Source: Rhypophila decipiens (taxonomy: Eukaryota > Ascomycota > Sordariomycetes > Sordariales > Naviculisporaceae). From it: DNA of 38,166 bases. Location: the NCBI GenBank assembly GCA_033297075.1, contig MU858314.1, forward strand, positions 1-38,166, in the 5' to 3' direction. Made by a program: the position numbers and the translations under genes. Shown piece by piece: positions 28,967-38,166 of this stretch. Below the pieces are notes generated by a model that saw nothing but the letters and a program-made list of their open reading frames with translations, was not told where the DNA came from and did no database searches. Position 1 is the stretch's first letter. Every line of letters begins with the position of its first letter.

Positions 28967-30106
28967 CTACCCTCTGCCTCCACGACCGCCGATACCAAGA
29001 AGACCGCCTACTGTACCGAAGAATCCCGGCTTATTCCCGCCACATATCTTGGACCCCTGGTCTGCAGGGTTGCCGATGGACGCGCCCATGTACGAGAGAT
29101 GGGCGGCGTTGATCCCGACGCCCCCGGCACCCAATCCCGTTCCCCGGACCGAGTTGTTGCAGTCCTAGCCATTCAAGTCCCTGACGTCAGCAAATTACTT
29201 TTGTATATCTTGTTAGGTAGTAGGGGGTGCTGGGGATGTAGCACTCACCGTCGGCTCCTGACCGGTGCACTCAAAGACCCCCGCCGCAACTGCACCATTC
29301 TCCTGCCAGTACTCTGTCGAGTGGTGCTGATACCCACTGGCGACGGCAACGACCTGCGGGACACCATCATTGGCATGCGTGACGCGGAACATGGCGCCCG
29401 CCGGGGCACGCTGGTCCACAAAATCGGCGTACTCCTTGTTCCCCGTTCTCGGCTGGCCGTAGGTGTACGTCGTGACGTTGATTCCCGAGCCCAGCATGGA
29501 CACGGTGGCCAACGACGCCAGCGACCCGCCGAGGGAGTGGCCAGTAATGATGACGCGGCTGTTGGGACTCACCGCCATCTCAGCCTCCACAGCTGAGATG
29601 GTCTCGGCAGCGACGCTGTTCCAGGCCGAGAGGAAGCCCTCGTGGACCAAGCAGCCGTCGCATCCGGTTATGCCTTGAGCCTGGAGGGGGACGAGGTCTT
29701 CTTGGAGATCGACCTGGAAGTCACGGACGTTTGATGTGCCCCTGAATGCGACGATGATCTCGCCTGCTGCATCGTCACGGGTGATGAAGCCCTGAGTGTC
29801 GGTCTGGCGGTTGTTGATTTGCTTGGTGATGTTGATGCCGCCAGGGGGAGTCGGGCAGGTGGATGCGTAAACGGCCGATGAAATCTCGGCGTAGCGTTTG
29901 AACGTGTCGAATAGCTCTTGGGAGACTGAAGACATGGGGTGTAAGCTTTTGTGCGGCTTCCATATCATGCAAAGAGTACTCACTGGGCGTCTTCTGGCCA
30001 GCAACGGCACCCGAGAGAGCGATCTGACTTGCGTGTTAGTGTCGTTGCCATAAATCAGACCGACAGGGGTTATATAATATACTAGTAGGATGTAAATGTA
30101 CTCCAT
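28967..30106 (-). CDS. Secreted class-3 lipase / feruloyl-esterase-like hydrolase
   Basis: Four exons: 30106-30083, 30023-29984, 29925-29249 and 29164-28967; introns are 59, 58 and 84 nt. The product is 312 residues. Exons 1 and 2 together make a signal peptide (MEYIYILLIALSGAVAG). Reading through the introns instead destroys it, so this start is preferred. The mature enzyme has IVAFRGTSN (oxyanion region), the nucleophile elbow GHSLGG, a likely Asp in HANDGVPQ and a likely His in YQHHSTEYW, typical of Lipase_3. CDGCLVHEGF matches the feruloyl-esterase A/fungal lipase pattern. The last exon adds about 65 residues, Gly-rich at the end (GGLLGIGGRGGRG). It should be secreted and act on lipids or feruloylated polymers. 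Confidence 0.85.
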
Positions 30107-31160
30107 GATGAATTTCACGGGTAAGAATATCTGTGGTGATCTTGGCTGGGAAGAATATCGAATCCATTTAACACAATACGCAAGATAGGCGCCTATTTAT
30201 CATTAAAGACGAGCAAATTCCCTAGGTATCCATCTTGTGTTAATTGTCGTCGAGTCCAGACCAGCCTCTTTCAGCCTTGCAATGCGATTGGCTCATCGTA
30301 TAACTGGGGCAAAGTTTTAGTTCTTCCCGCCAAGAAGCCCATGAAGCGAAGCTAAAGTTCCTGGTGTTTCCGAAGTCTCTTCGGTTACTACCCCCAACAG
30401 GGCTTCGTCGCGATTATGAAACAACCGGCAAAGGTTTCGGCAAGAGCTTTAGGAGGAGGTAAGCCCGTATCTGGTCTTTGTTCCGCCCCCCAAACTGACT
30501 TTCACCATTAATTCTGCTTCGTGCAAAACCCATAAACCGTGCTGGCACTTGGCATCGCAACGGAGGACCACATCCCTGATATGATATGCATTCCGTTACA
30601 CTAAGGTGTTCTGTTCATCAACTACAAACAAGCCGATGGCTACAACAGCGGCATGGAGAAGTTAATGGCATTTCTTCTTCGCCAAGGGTCTGTAGTGGGA
30701 CACTAGCCGGTCTTCCGATACCCGTTTAACCCGATCCAAACATAGTCACGGAGAAAACGGGTTGGAGGACTTTGCAGGTCCCATTTCCGAGGCAACAAAC
30801 ACACTCTAACAAGAGCAGCTCGTCATGCAGGAGTAATTGCGACTGTTAATGATCATAGTTGTCGTGCCGTAAACAAGTAATTGGTGGGTTACCTTTCGTT
30901 CCATGCAAGACAGCGACAGGTCGAGAATCCAGATATTGAGATTGTCGATGCGCCTGTGGCGTTGATGGAGGCGCTCTAGCGGGCCGATGATGACTGAGAA
31001 GGAAAACTCGTTTTCCATGATGCATTAATGGGCATGGGCAGACACTTGAGCTTCGCTCAGAATGAGTAAGGGGTAAAAAGAATATGACAAAAACTCAAAA
31101 TGGAATGTTGATTGAATATCACTTTTCATATGCACCAACAAGGAACTAAGAGATGAAATA
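30107..31160. other. Intergenic stretch, about 1 kb
   Basis: Between the lipase 5' end and the tRNA 3' end. No supported gene. A short hairpin CCGAAG-TCT-CTTCGG lies at 30370-30384. Confidence 0.4.
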
Positions 31161-31281
31161 TGGACGAGCCGCGAGTCGAACACGGGACCTTTCGCATTGA
31201 GCTCTCCTGCCTCCTGCTTGTGGCGGAGGCAGAAGAGGAGATAATGCTAAGCGAACGCTCTACCGACTGAGCTACACGCCC
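31161..31281 (-). tRNA. tRNA-Ala (anticodon AGC) with a 48-nt intron
   Basis: The 5' half is 31281-31245 and the 3' half 31196-31161, giving a 73-nt mature tRNA without CCA. Acceptor stem GGGCGTG pairs with CTCGTCC, including the G3:U70 pair that marks tRNA-Ala, with one U6:U67 mismatch. The anticodon stem TTCGC/GCGAA encloses loop TTAGCAT (anticodon AGC). The T arm is CCGTG-TTCGACT-CGCGG. The intron (31244-31197) follows position 37, the normal site, and can itself fold through GCCTCC/GGAGGC. Confidence 0.92.
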
Positions 31282-31679
31282 TCTTACTTTGTTGGACTCA
31301 TGTTCGGGTCAGCTGTCTTTTCTCTGCTCCACCTTCCTCCATCGGTTCTGTCGGTATACTAGGACCCATCTTTTTAGGTTTAAGCTTACTATGGGCCCAG
31401 GGGACGAGAGTGTAATTTTTTGCCTGCCTTTAGCTGTGGATGAGGCGTATCATAGGTCAATGCTGCCGAGGACATGCCATGGACGTGCAAGAAGTAGAAT
31501 GGATGCCGAGTCAAAGAGCGGCCTCGCTAAGGTTCAATGGTACTAGGTCCCCCGAGCCTGAGACTGATTAATGCGCGGAGATGTAACAGAAAAGCTGTTA
31601 ATTCATCGCTATATTTATAAGACGCCTTGAGTACTAAGCCGACGAGGAAATGCTGGGAAATATCTACCATACATATCTC
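31282..31679. other. Intergenic, no supported feature
   Basis: Between the tRNA 5' end and the 3' end of the GEN1-like pseudogene. Nothing recognised. Confidence 0.4.
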
Positions 31680-33393
31680 TTACCACCACCCCTCAGACCC
31701 TAGTAGAATATACCAAAGGCTACTAATCGCTATAAAAGTGTTCTGTTTCTGTTGTGGCAATGAGTTGTCCTTGCGGGGACGGCCACGGGGCCGCTTTGGC
31801 GCCGGTTCAACAGTAACGGAAGCACTGCTCTGTTTCTGTGGTGATGTCTCACTCTTCTGAGGGCGTCCCGGACCTCGCCTTGGGGCATTATCGTCTGGTG
31901 GCGTCTTCCTCTTTGTCCCCTTCGTCTTGGACTCTTCCTTTTCTTGCCATCTATGAAATGCCTCCGGAGCGCCGTACTCCACCAACCAGGATGGAACCCA
32001 TTCGGTCACCGGTAGTGAAGAGTCAAACAAGTTCTTGACATTTCCTCCAAAGTGTGAATTTTCAGGCTCTCCCGCGATATCGAACGGCACGACATTTGCC
32101 GGGATAAACGCTACGCGCACCTGCTTCACACCATCTTCTTCTTTACTCCTTGTGATGGTCTCGATCAGGGCCGAGCCGTCAGTCCGCTCGTTACCGTGAA
32201 GCAAGAGCGCCCTCGATAAGGCTGGCAATGCTAGCAAGCGAACAAACTTTCCCGCAAAGAGCTGGTACCGCCAGTTAAAGAATGTTCGAGTAAATTTGCG
32301 AAGGTCCTGAATTTGTAACTTCCTTGTCCAGTCGATATGTGGAACATTCAGGTCCGTGGAGACCTTCGGGTTGAGATAGTAGTTCACGATCGTTCTTGAG
32401 GGGAAATTGGGGTTGTTCTCGATGGTCGTTGCTAAAGAGGGAAACTGGTGGCTCAACTTTGCGCCGGGGTTCTCCCGCAGGGTGTGTACCAGCCGACTCT
32501 TCCATTCTTTCACAGCTGCTGGGTCGTTCCGTGCAAAAACTGCCTTTAACTTTGAACCAAAATGAAAGTGTCGGGAGAGTTGAATCGCCGTCTTGGAGCC
32601 ACAGCCTTGTACACCAGTATCGTAGTCGCCACCGGCCATCATCGCAAGTAAAAAGAAATCGTCTCACCGTAACCTGGCATTGGGGTCCTGTGGCGTCTCC
32701 AGCTTCTCCATCCGGAACTCGCGGACCCTGGCCACTTTCTTTTCTGCCGTCATCTTTTGCAAAACTCGCCGACTTCCAAAGACGAAGGCGTCACCGTCTC
32801 TGGTTAGGACTGCGTCGAAAATTCCCAGCCTTTCCATAGCAGCGCATTCCGCCTCTGCCTCGGCGGGGGCGTCGCGGTATGGTAGACCCATACAGTCCAG
32901 CAGCGTTCGACAAAGTGGAATTATATGCGACAACTCTCTTTCACATTTTTTATCTTCTTCAGTTCTTTCATTTTCTCCCACGACATCTCTCTCTCCTGTA
33001 GCATGGGCGCATGGTCGAAGAGCGGCAGGGTGTGCTGATCCCTTCTCGCGGGGCTTCCCAGGACCGTCAAAGACGAGAATACGTTCGACACCGGCGGCGG
33101 GAAGGTGCCCAACATGGAAATAAAAGTCCCGCACGATGTGATTCATGCCACCCCATTTCTCTTCGTCCGCCCCGGATGTTACTGCTTTAAACTCGAGGAG
33201 CGGGAGTGGAGTGTCGACTGCGATACGAAGAGGTCATTTCTTTTCTGCAAAGAACTCGGCCGCGAGAATGGCCAGCGGGACGGTGCGTCCAGGGTCCACG
33301 TCCTTGAGTTGTGGCCACAATCTGCAACAAAAGAAATTAGCATTAACCTCGCGACTTTTCCAGTTTGTGGACTGTTTACCTATTGATTCCCAT
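31680..33393 (-). pseudogene. GEN1/Yen1-like XPG-family nuclease with AT-hooks, two in-frame TGA codons
   Basis: Exon 1 is 33393-33380 (MGINR start) and exon 2 is 33321-31680, with a 58-nt intron with branch-like TGCTAAT. Intact length would be about 551 residues. The XPG N domain reads LWPQLKDVDPGR and PLRIAVDTPLPLLEF. The XPG I domain has the acidic sites AEAEAECAAMERLG and LTRDGDAFVFGS, then GGDYDTGVQGCGSKTA (helix-hairpin region). Two AT-hook-like motifs (RRGPGRPQK and KRPRGRPRK) lie near residues 485 and 516. TGA at 33236-33234 interrupts AEKK/PLRIAVD, and TGA at 32666-32664 interrupts ARLR/DDFFLLAMM. The expected residue at both is Arg, so CGA to TGA explains each. The family cuts Holliday junctions or flaps in DNA repair. 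This copy is probably inactive. Confidence 0.82.
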
Positions 33394-34368
33394 GGTGTCT
33401 GCTGATGGATTGCAATGAAGGATCGAGTGTGCCAGTGTGTGGGTGGTCGTCTGTGTTGATTGTGTTCGGGGATAGAATACGGAAGCTCATGGACATTTTG
33501 AGGGTCTTTAAGGCCGCCCGAAAGCTAATATCCTCCACGTGGTGCTTCTCGTGCGTTATCTTACCTTCCAATACCACTAGATTGGAGGCTTCAGATGAGA
33601 GCGTTCTATTGGAAATGAGGCAACCTTCGATCCCCAAAAAAAAAACAATCTCAATGTTGTGGGCGAATATCCGACTTACCAAGTGTAACTTGGCAAGGTA
33701 GGATGTATCTTAGATAGAGACGAGATGGTTTATCGCATAGTAATTGTGGTAGCTCACCTACAGTAAGAAATGTTCACTCCAGGTTGCTGGCCAAACATCC
33801 AAAGACGCGAAAGGCTCGAGGTTACTTGGAATGTCGCCTAAGAAACGCGTTGGGAATAGAACGCATGTCATTTTTAACTTACAAACGGCCACTCTCCGCG
33901 ATGTCACATGTTCAAGGACGCAATGTACTGAGCAGCCGTCGTGCTCCCATTCAAAGACTTGATTACGATCTCACCTGTTCCTTGCGTTTGTATCACACTG
34001 TCATTCATGGAACAGGCTATTTCCTTTCAATATTTTTCGACATTAATCTTAAAAGATGGAACATCATTCTTGTGGATAAAAATGACTCTCGAAAATACTT
34101 CCTTTCGCATTGTTCCTGGGATCACGATGAGTCAATGGCAAAGCATGAAAGGTTCTTGACTTGGCAAAGAATTCATTTGCCGTTCAAATGTTCATCCATT
34201 GGTAGCCTCAAGCTGCTACGGCAGTCTTCCATGACAATGAGATGTAAACCATCACAATTGACTTGCAGCCCATGAAATATCATTCCCTCAAACTCCATAA
34301 GTAAACGCCCAAAAATCCATCATCATTCCCAGTTCATATCACCCATGCCAAGGTGCAATGTCGGCCGT
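33394..34368. other. Intergenic stretch, about 1 kb
   Basis: Upstream of the GEN1-like start and downstream of con-6. Open frames on both strands lack motifs; the longest plus-strand one starts with TTG. No gene is called. Confidence 0.4.
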
Positions 34369-34875
34369 TTAATCACTTCCTCCATGACTAGCCTTTCCGC
34401 CCTTGGAAGCAATGGCTTGGACCTCCTCCTTGGGACTGTTGGGAATGTCACGATCAGCTCCAGTTTCTCGGCGGAGCAAGTTTATCAACGTTCGGAAGAC
34501 TTACCGGTTGGCAAAGTTGCCCGGGTTGTTGCTCGCAGAACCGCCGCTGCTCTTCCCGCCGCTGCTCTTCCCGCCGCTCTCTTCCTCGGAAGCACCGGTG
34601 CCGCCGCCGTGGCTTGCCCGGCCGCCCTTGGCTGCGATTTCGCGGACTTCCTCGGTGGGACTGCGGGTAATCGCATGTTAGACTGTGTCGGGGGAAATGA
34701 CTGTTCAGCCAAGTGAGGTGACGATGCTAACTTACCGATTGGCAAAGTTTCCGGGGTTGGTGTCAGCGCCACCCGCACCGTGGCTGGCCTTGCCGCCCTT
34801 GGAAGCAATCTCTTGAACTTCCTCCGTGGGACGGTTGGCGAAGTTGCCGGGGTTGTCACTCTTGGTGCCCGTCAT
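34369..34875 (-). CDS. con-6: Conidiation-specific protein 6 (Con-6 repeats)
   Basis: Exons 34875-34736, 34660-34505 and 34435-34369 with introns of 75 and 69 nt; 120 residues. Three copies of the Con-6 unit are present: NPGNFANRPTEEVQEIASKG, then NPGNFANR with SPTEEVREIAAKGG, then NPGNFANR with SPKEEVQAIASKGG. A Ser/Gly/Lys-rich spacer (GGKSSGGKSSGG) precedes the third. Both introns interrupt the Arg codon of ANR at the same phase, so exon borders follow repeat borders. Con-6 proteins are small, hydrophilic and abundant in conidia; loss of the Neurospora gene has mild effects. The leader is CA-rich, as in highly expressed fungal genes, with TATATAAG 140 bp upstream of the ATG. Confidence 0.93.
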
Positions 34876-35014
34876 TTTGGATGTGATTGTTTGAGGTGTG
34901 AGATTGTGTTTGGTGAGATGATGGTGTTGTTTGGTGGTGGTGAGATGTTTCAATTGTGTTGATGGCTTGAGGTTGTTTTGGAAAAGGTTGACGGAGTTGA
35001 GGAAGAGTTGCGTT

Positions 35015-35022
35015 CTTATATA
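35015..35022 (-). promoter_or_regulatory. TATA box of con-6
   Basis: TATATAAG on the minus strand, 140 bp upstream of the con-6 ATG and followed by a CA-rich leader. A good TATA match at a plausible distance. Confidence 0.5.
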
Positions 35023-35566
35023 CCCGGTGATGTAGAAGATTCCAGTTCCACAGGCGTTCATCCGATGTTTGCTGATTCTTCCCAGTGACGTTATCGATGA
35101 TGTAAATGCCCTGAGTGCCTGGAAGAAGGCAGCGAATCGGGCCAGTTAAAAGACAGACATGTCGTCAATGATCGCGGGTATGCACATTCCCATGATTCTA
35201 GCCTGCCGGGTTTCAGGTCCTAAGACCAATGACGGCGATGATGTGATGACCCCACATGCCGTGCCGGGCATCGATCGGCAGGAGCCTGTCAAAAAAACAA
35301 ACATTCAGGGCCTGTGCTCCACTTTTCCCGGATCGCCGCCGGCGTGAATGCTCCTTGGCTCTTTCCAGTGGTTTGTCACGCAAGGCACAATTGTGCATAA
35401 CCCGTATCGTGTTTGAACACCGAGCACCTTCTTCTTTCTATATGTAAGCATGAATATTCACCTCGTCAATAACGTCAGCTTTGGACGTTGAAAGGGAAGC
35501 TATCGGTCATGTTTATCTTGTTGTGCCTGCTGGACGAATGAGCTCTGTGTTTTCCTTTACCGGGTA
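35023..35566. other. Intergenic, no supported gene
   Basis: Upstream region of con-6 and the 3' side of the beta/gamma-crystallin-like gene. Nothing else recognised. Confidence 0.4.
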
Positions 35567-36086
35567 CTACAAGTCCACCTTCTCGTTGTCCATCTTGTCC
35601 CTGGGATCCCGTCGCTCGCAGTTCCATGAGCTTATCCGGTCATTGAAGTATCCATCTCCGTTGTTCAGATTGTCGTTCTCTTGTTTGTCGTCAGAACTTC
35701 CACCACAATCAATATCTCTGCGGTCAAAGAAGCGTTAGATAAACACGTGTATGCAACAAAATGAATCAGTAGTGATGAAGAGAATACGTACTCAAACCAG
35801 GTGCACTGAAAGATGTTTGCGTCGTCGTTCCGGATCGAGCTGATGATGTCATTCCAGTCTCCAGGGACGTTTGCTAAAGTTGTCAGGCAGGCTCAACAAC
35901 TGCGATTGCTGCCATGAATGATGTTCACAACTCACTGCAGTCCCCTGCTCTTGCTCGCAAATACGCGCACCTGCCCTCCCAGTTCGGGTGTTCACAGACG
36001 AGAACCCACGGTGTGTCTTCTTGGCTCATCGTTTCCCAACCAAGAGCCAGCATGATGAAAATAATTGCGAACTTGAAGGCTGACAT
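35567..36086 (-). CDS. Small secreted beta/gamma-crystallin-like Ca-binding protein
   Basis: Exons 36086-35936, 35873-35792 and 35696-35567; 120 residues. The first 21 residues are a signal peptide (hydrophobic FAIIFIMLALGW). The mature part begins WVLVCEHPNWEGRCAYL, a crystallin-like strand motif. Two (N/D)(N/D)xx(S/T)S calcium-binding motifs follow, NDIISS in DWNDIISSIR and NDRISS in FNDRISSWNCE, one per Greek-key half. Intron 1 is clean. For intron 2 the first acceptor (GACCGCAG at 35719) leads to a stop within nine codons. The AG at 35697 keeps frame, as would one base fewer in the GGG at 35700-35702. The gene is therefore either intact with the later acceptor or frameshifted. Fungal and bacterial relatives include killer-toxin-like and stress proteins. 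Its role is unknown. Confidence 0.65.
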
Positions 36087-36621
36087 TGTTTACGACGTAT
36101 CATGTAGCGCGGAGGTCGAATGCGGGAGCACACCGGAGACAAAGTTGTTGTCGAAGATACTAGATCTGGGATGAATGGCGGGAGAAACGGTAGGGTTCAG
36201 GGGCTTAATGGGCGCAAAACCAGCTCGAACGTGGACTAGAGATCTTGTGCTTCAAGGTCCAATGATGGCTGAAGTCAATGAGATTTACAGGCATCGACGG
36301 ACGAAACTAAGCCCGTGGAGTTTCTCCTCTATGACCTTTCGTTGTTGTCGACCCTTTCCGGACGACACAAAGAACAAAGAGGGGTAATTCCATTCCTATG
36401 AGTGTGAATCCAGGTCATTGGCTCATTGGCTGGCCTCTCGGTTGGCATTGTGGCGTGCGAACTTTAAGCATCATCATTTGGGCTAACTGCGGAGAAGGTC
36501 GCTGAAAAAAAAGCCCGGGTTGTCCAATATTCAACTTGACATCGGGGTATAACAGCTCGCTCACGCCTCTGTGCCTCTCTCTTCATCGAGCCTCTTCTTC
36601 TTCCCCCGTACGTCCTCCTAA
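36087..36621. other. Intergenic, no supported gene
   Basis: Promoter side of the beta/gamma-crystallin-like gene and 3' side of the membrane protein gene. Nothing recognised. Confidence 0.4.
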
Positions 36622-37546
36622 CTAACTATCCAGCTCGTGTACCTCATGTGCCACTTGCAGCTCATGCCGTACCTCAGGAACCGGTAGCTCTGCAGCATCA
36701 GTTTTGCTCTGTAACTCAACCCACGCAATCCCCTTGGCTTCTAACTCGGGCTTCCGATGGGCTTCGTTTTCTGTTCCGATCCCGTCACCTTTTCCATCTT
36801 TTTGCTTTAGTCGCCGCCGCCGCCTCAAGATGAAAAACCCGGCCAACCCGGTAATCGCCAGGAAACCGACTATCCCCCATGCAATACCGACGATCTGTCC
36901 TGTTGAAAGATTACGCTGTGCACTGCTGCTACTCGATTCACTATTGGTCGTCGGTGTTGATAAACCCACCCGGCCAACAGCTGTTACTCCATCTCCGATC
37001 ACCGACGACAACGTGTACTGTTGAGTCGTGAGCGGGACTCCACCAGCGTCGACATCAGTCACTGTGATGACGGTCGACGCGACGGAGAGTTTCAAAGTAA
37101 GTCGACATTCAACGACAGAATCACAAACGTAACCCCCCGGACAGCATCCATCTAATTCACCGCCGATCGTTATTTAAGTATTCGTTAATTCGTCAACGTA
37201 TTCCCCACGTCGGGAATTCTCGCTTCTCAAAGGTTGAACGATGGTACTCACCTCCAAGACTTTGTGGGCAAGCAAAAAAACCATCATAGCCTGAGCATGT
37301 AGACATCGGCTCGGTTGCTATCGTTGTCTCATTGGACGGGAAGCAATCGGTTGGGCCACAGAGGTACCCTATGGGACAACACCCACCGCCATCATCATTT
37401 CCGCATGCGAAGTACCCAGCCTTTCCACATGCTGCGGCCCTACTCGCGAGTTCTCGGCCGTTCAAGCGGGCCGGTGAATTGGCGAGCGCTGACGAATGGA
37501 AAATCATGGCGGAGAGAAAGGAAGTCCGGAAAATACCTGACGACAT
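36622..37546 (-). CDS. Cys-rich single-pass membrane protein (sensor-like)
   Basis: Exon 1 is 37546-37252 and exon 2 is 37151-36622, with a 100-nt intron with donor GTGAGT and acceptor GAATTAG; 274 residues. A hydrophobic N-terminus (about residues 8-24) could be a signal peptide. Two Cys modules follow: ACGKAGYFACGNDDGGGCCP with GYLCGPTDC, and TCSGYDGFFACPQSLGDGCC with PGGYVCDSVVEC. The second is completed only by splicing. Next come a Ser/Thr-rich stalk (SESSSSS), a membrane helix (IVGIAWGIVGFLAITGLAGF, about residues 184-206), a stop-transfer RRRRR and an acidic cytoplasmic tail of about 65 residues. The layout resembles fungal cell-surface sensors of the Mid2/Wsc style, but the Cys modules differ. 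Function unknown. Confidence 0.75.
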
Positions 37547-38119
37547 CGTCGGGGGTTACCAATTTTGATGTGAATCGTCAACTACCCAGAAATGGAAACC
37601 GTGAGAGAAGTTGTGACAACGAGATACACCAAGTTATCAAAATAAGGGAGTCGAAACAGCAAAGATAATTCGTGCCTCAGATGAAGGCAATCATGAGGGG
37701 CAGGATTTTAGGCATCCATCTGCTTACTTGCCCCTGGGTTTGGTAATTAAGACGCTGCGGTTAGGTGATGGCCTTGCAGCTTTAACCTCCTCGGTTGCTT
37801 TTCTCACATACTGGAAGCGATGCTGTTTGTGTTTTATTGGACCATCCTTGCATGTCCTACGCATATCCGGTGGCACTGTACTCGGTTCAGATGTAACCTA
37901 TACATCCAATTTATTATGACGCCAAATGAACATGTAGTAGAACATTGATTAATTTGATAAATAGTAAGTTGGGGGTGGCGCCCTAATGTTGCCTCTATCA
38001 ATAAGAAAAGGCTTTAAACCCGGGACAAAAGGGTTAGGGTTACCGATGCCCAGACTCTGGTCAACAACAATGTTGGGCGAGTTAGGCATCAATGGCGGTG
38101 CTCACCGCTTTTCCTTTCC
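37547..38119. other. Intergenic, no supported gene
   Basis: Upstream of the membrane protein gene. Contains GGGTTAGGGTTA at 38031-38042, only two telomere-like units. Confidence 0.4.

Positions 38120-38150
<31 letters not shown>
38120..38150. repeat. (AAT)10 microsatellite
   Basis: Uninterrupted AAT trinucleotide run of about ten units near the window end. Confidence 0.95.
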
Positions 38151-38166
38151 GAATTTAACGTGCATG

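Noticed and set aside
29099..29596. 165-codon plus-strand frame
   Set aside because: Antisense shadow of the lipase gene.
30370..30384. CCGAAG/CTTCGG hairpin
   Set aside because: A 6-bp stem is expected by chance in a window of this size.
32600..32680. GTGAGA at the second TGA of the GEN1-like gene as an intron donor
   Set aside because: Any acceptor at a usable distance would delete the conserved GGDYDTG region.
15809..33393. Stop-codon reassignment as the reason for the in-frame stops
   Set aside because: All three stop codons are affected and all three also end intact genes in the window.
33784..34275. 163-codon plus-strand frame downstream of con-6
   Set aside because: Starts with TTG, has no domain or signal, and its composition looks non-coding.
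38031..38042. TTAGGG telomere repeat
   Set aside because: Only two units, in internal-looking sequence.

Overview
The window looks like nuclear DNA of a filamentous ascomycete (Pezizomycotina, probably Sordariomycetes). The evidence is short introns of 50-100 bases with GTAAGT-type donors, three HET-domain genes, a Con-6 conidiation protein, a Git3/CAR-type GPCR, a CmcJ/AsaB-like protein and an intron-containing tRNA-Ala(AGC). The species cannot be fixed from sequence alone.

Layout. 1-660 is a hairpin followed by a long array of degenerate 10-bp repeats. 1775-1934 is a small inverted-repeat element (MITE-like). 2.1-11.3 kb is a recognition or cell-death island: HET gene 1 (+), HET gene 2 (-, with N-terminal membrane segments and a frameshift), an F-box gene with a 21-bp repeat tail (-), and HET gene 3 (-). 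11.9-15.3 kb holds two ordinary enzymes, a Methyltransf_16-type methyltransferase and a glutathione-transferase-like protein. 15.8-22.2 kb holds two ankyrin genes, both interrupted by in-frame stops, on either side of a 490-bp Mutator-like MITE with a perfect 9-bp target duplication and a CmcJ/AsaB-like gene. 23.8-30.1 kb holds a five-exon GPCR, two divergently transcribed secreted-protein genes (one ends in KDEL once spliced) and a secreted class-3 lipase. 31.2-37.5 kb is a run on the minus strand: tRNA-Ala with a 48-nt intron, a GEN1/Yen1-like nuclease pseudogene with AT-hooks, con-6, a small secreted beta/gamma-crystallin-like protein, and a Cys-rich single-pass membrane protein.

The main result is the pattern of damage. 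Five premature stops in three genes (ankyrin 1, ankyrin 2 and the GEN1-like nuclease) each sit inside otherwise continuous homology, and each is one C-to-T change from CAA, CAG or CGA. A HET gene has a one-base frameshift inside its HET domain. The second ankyrin gene and the beta/gamma-crystallin gene have further places where the obvious splice does not keep frame. Housekeeping-like genes next to them are intact. This fits an accessory locus with recent, light, C-to-T-biased decay. Sequence error or, for one UAG, A-to-I RNA editing must be excluded. Most gene models here were rebuilt by hand from splice sites and need transcript support.
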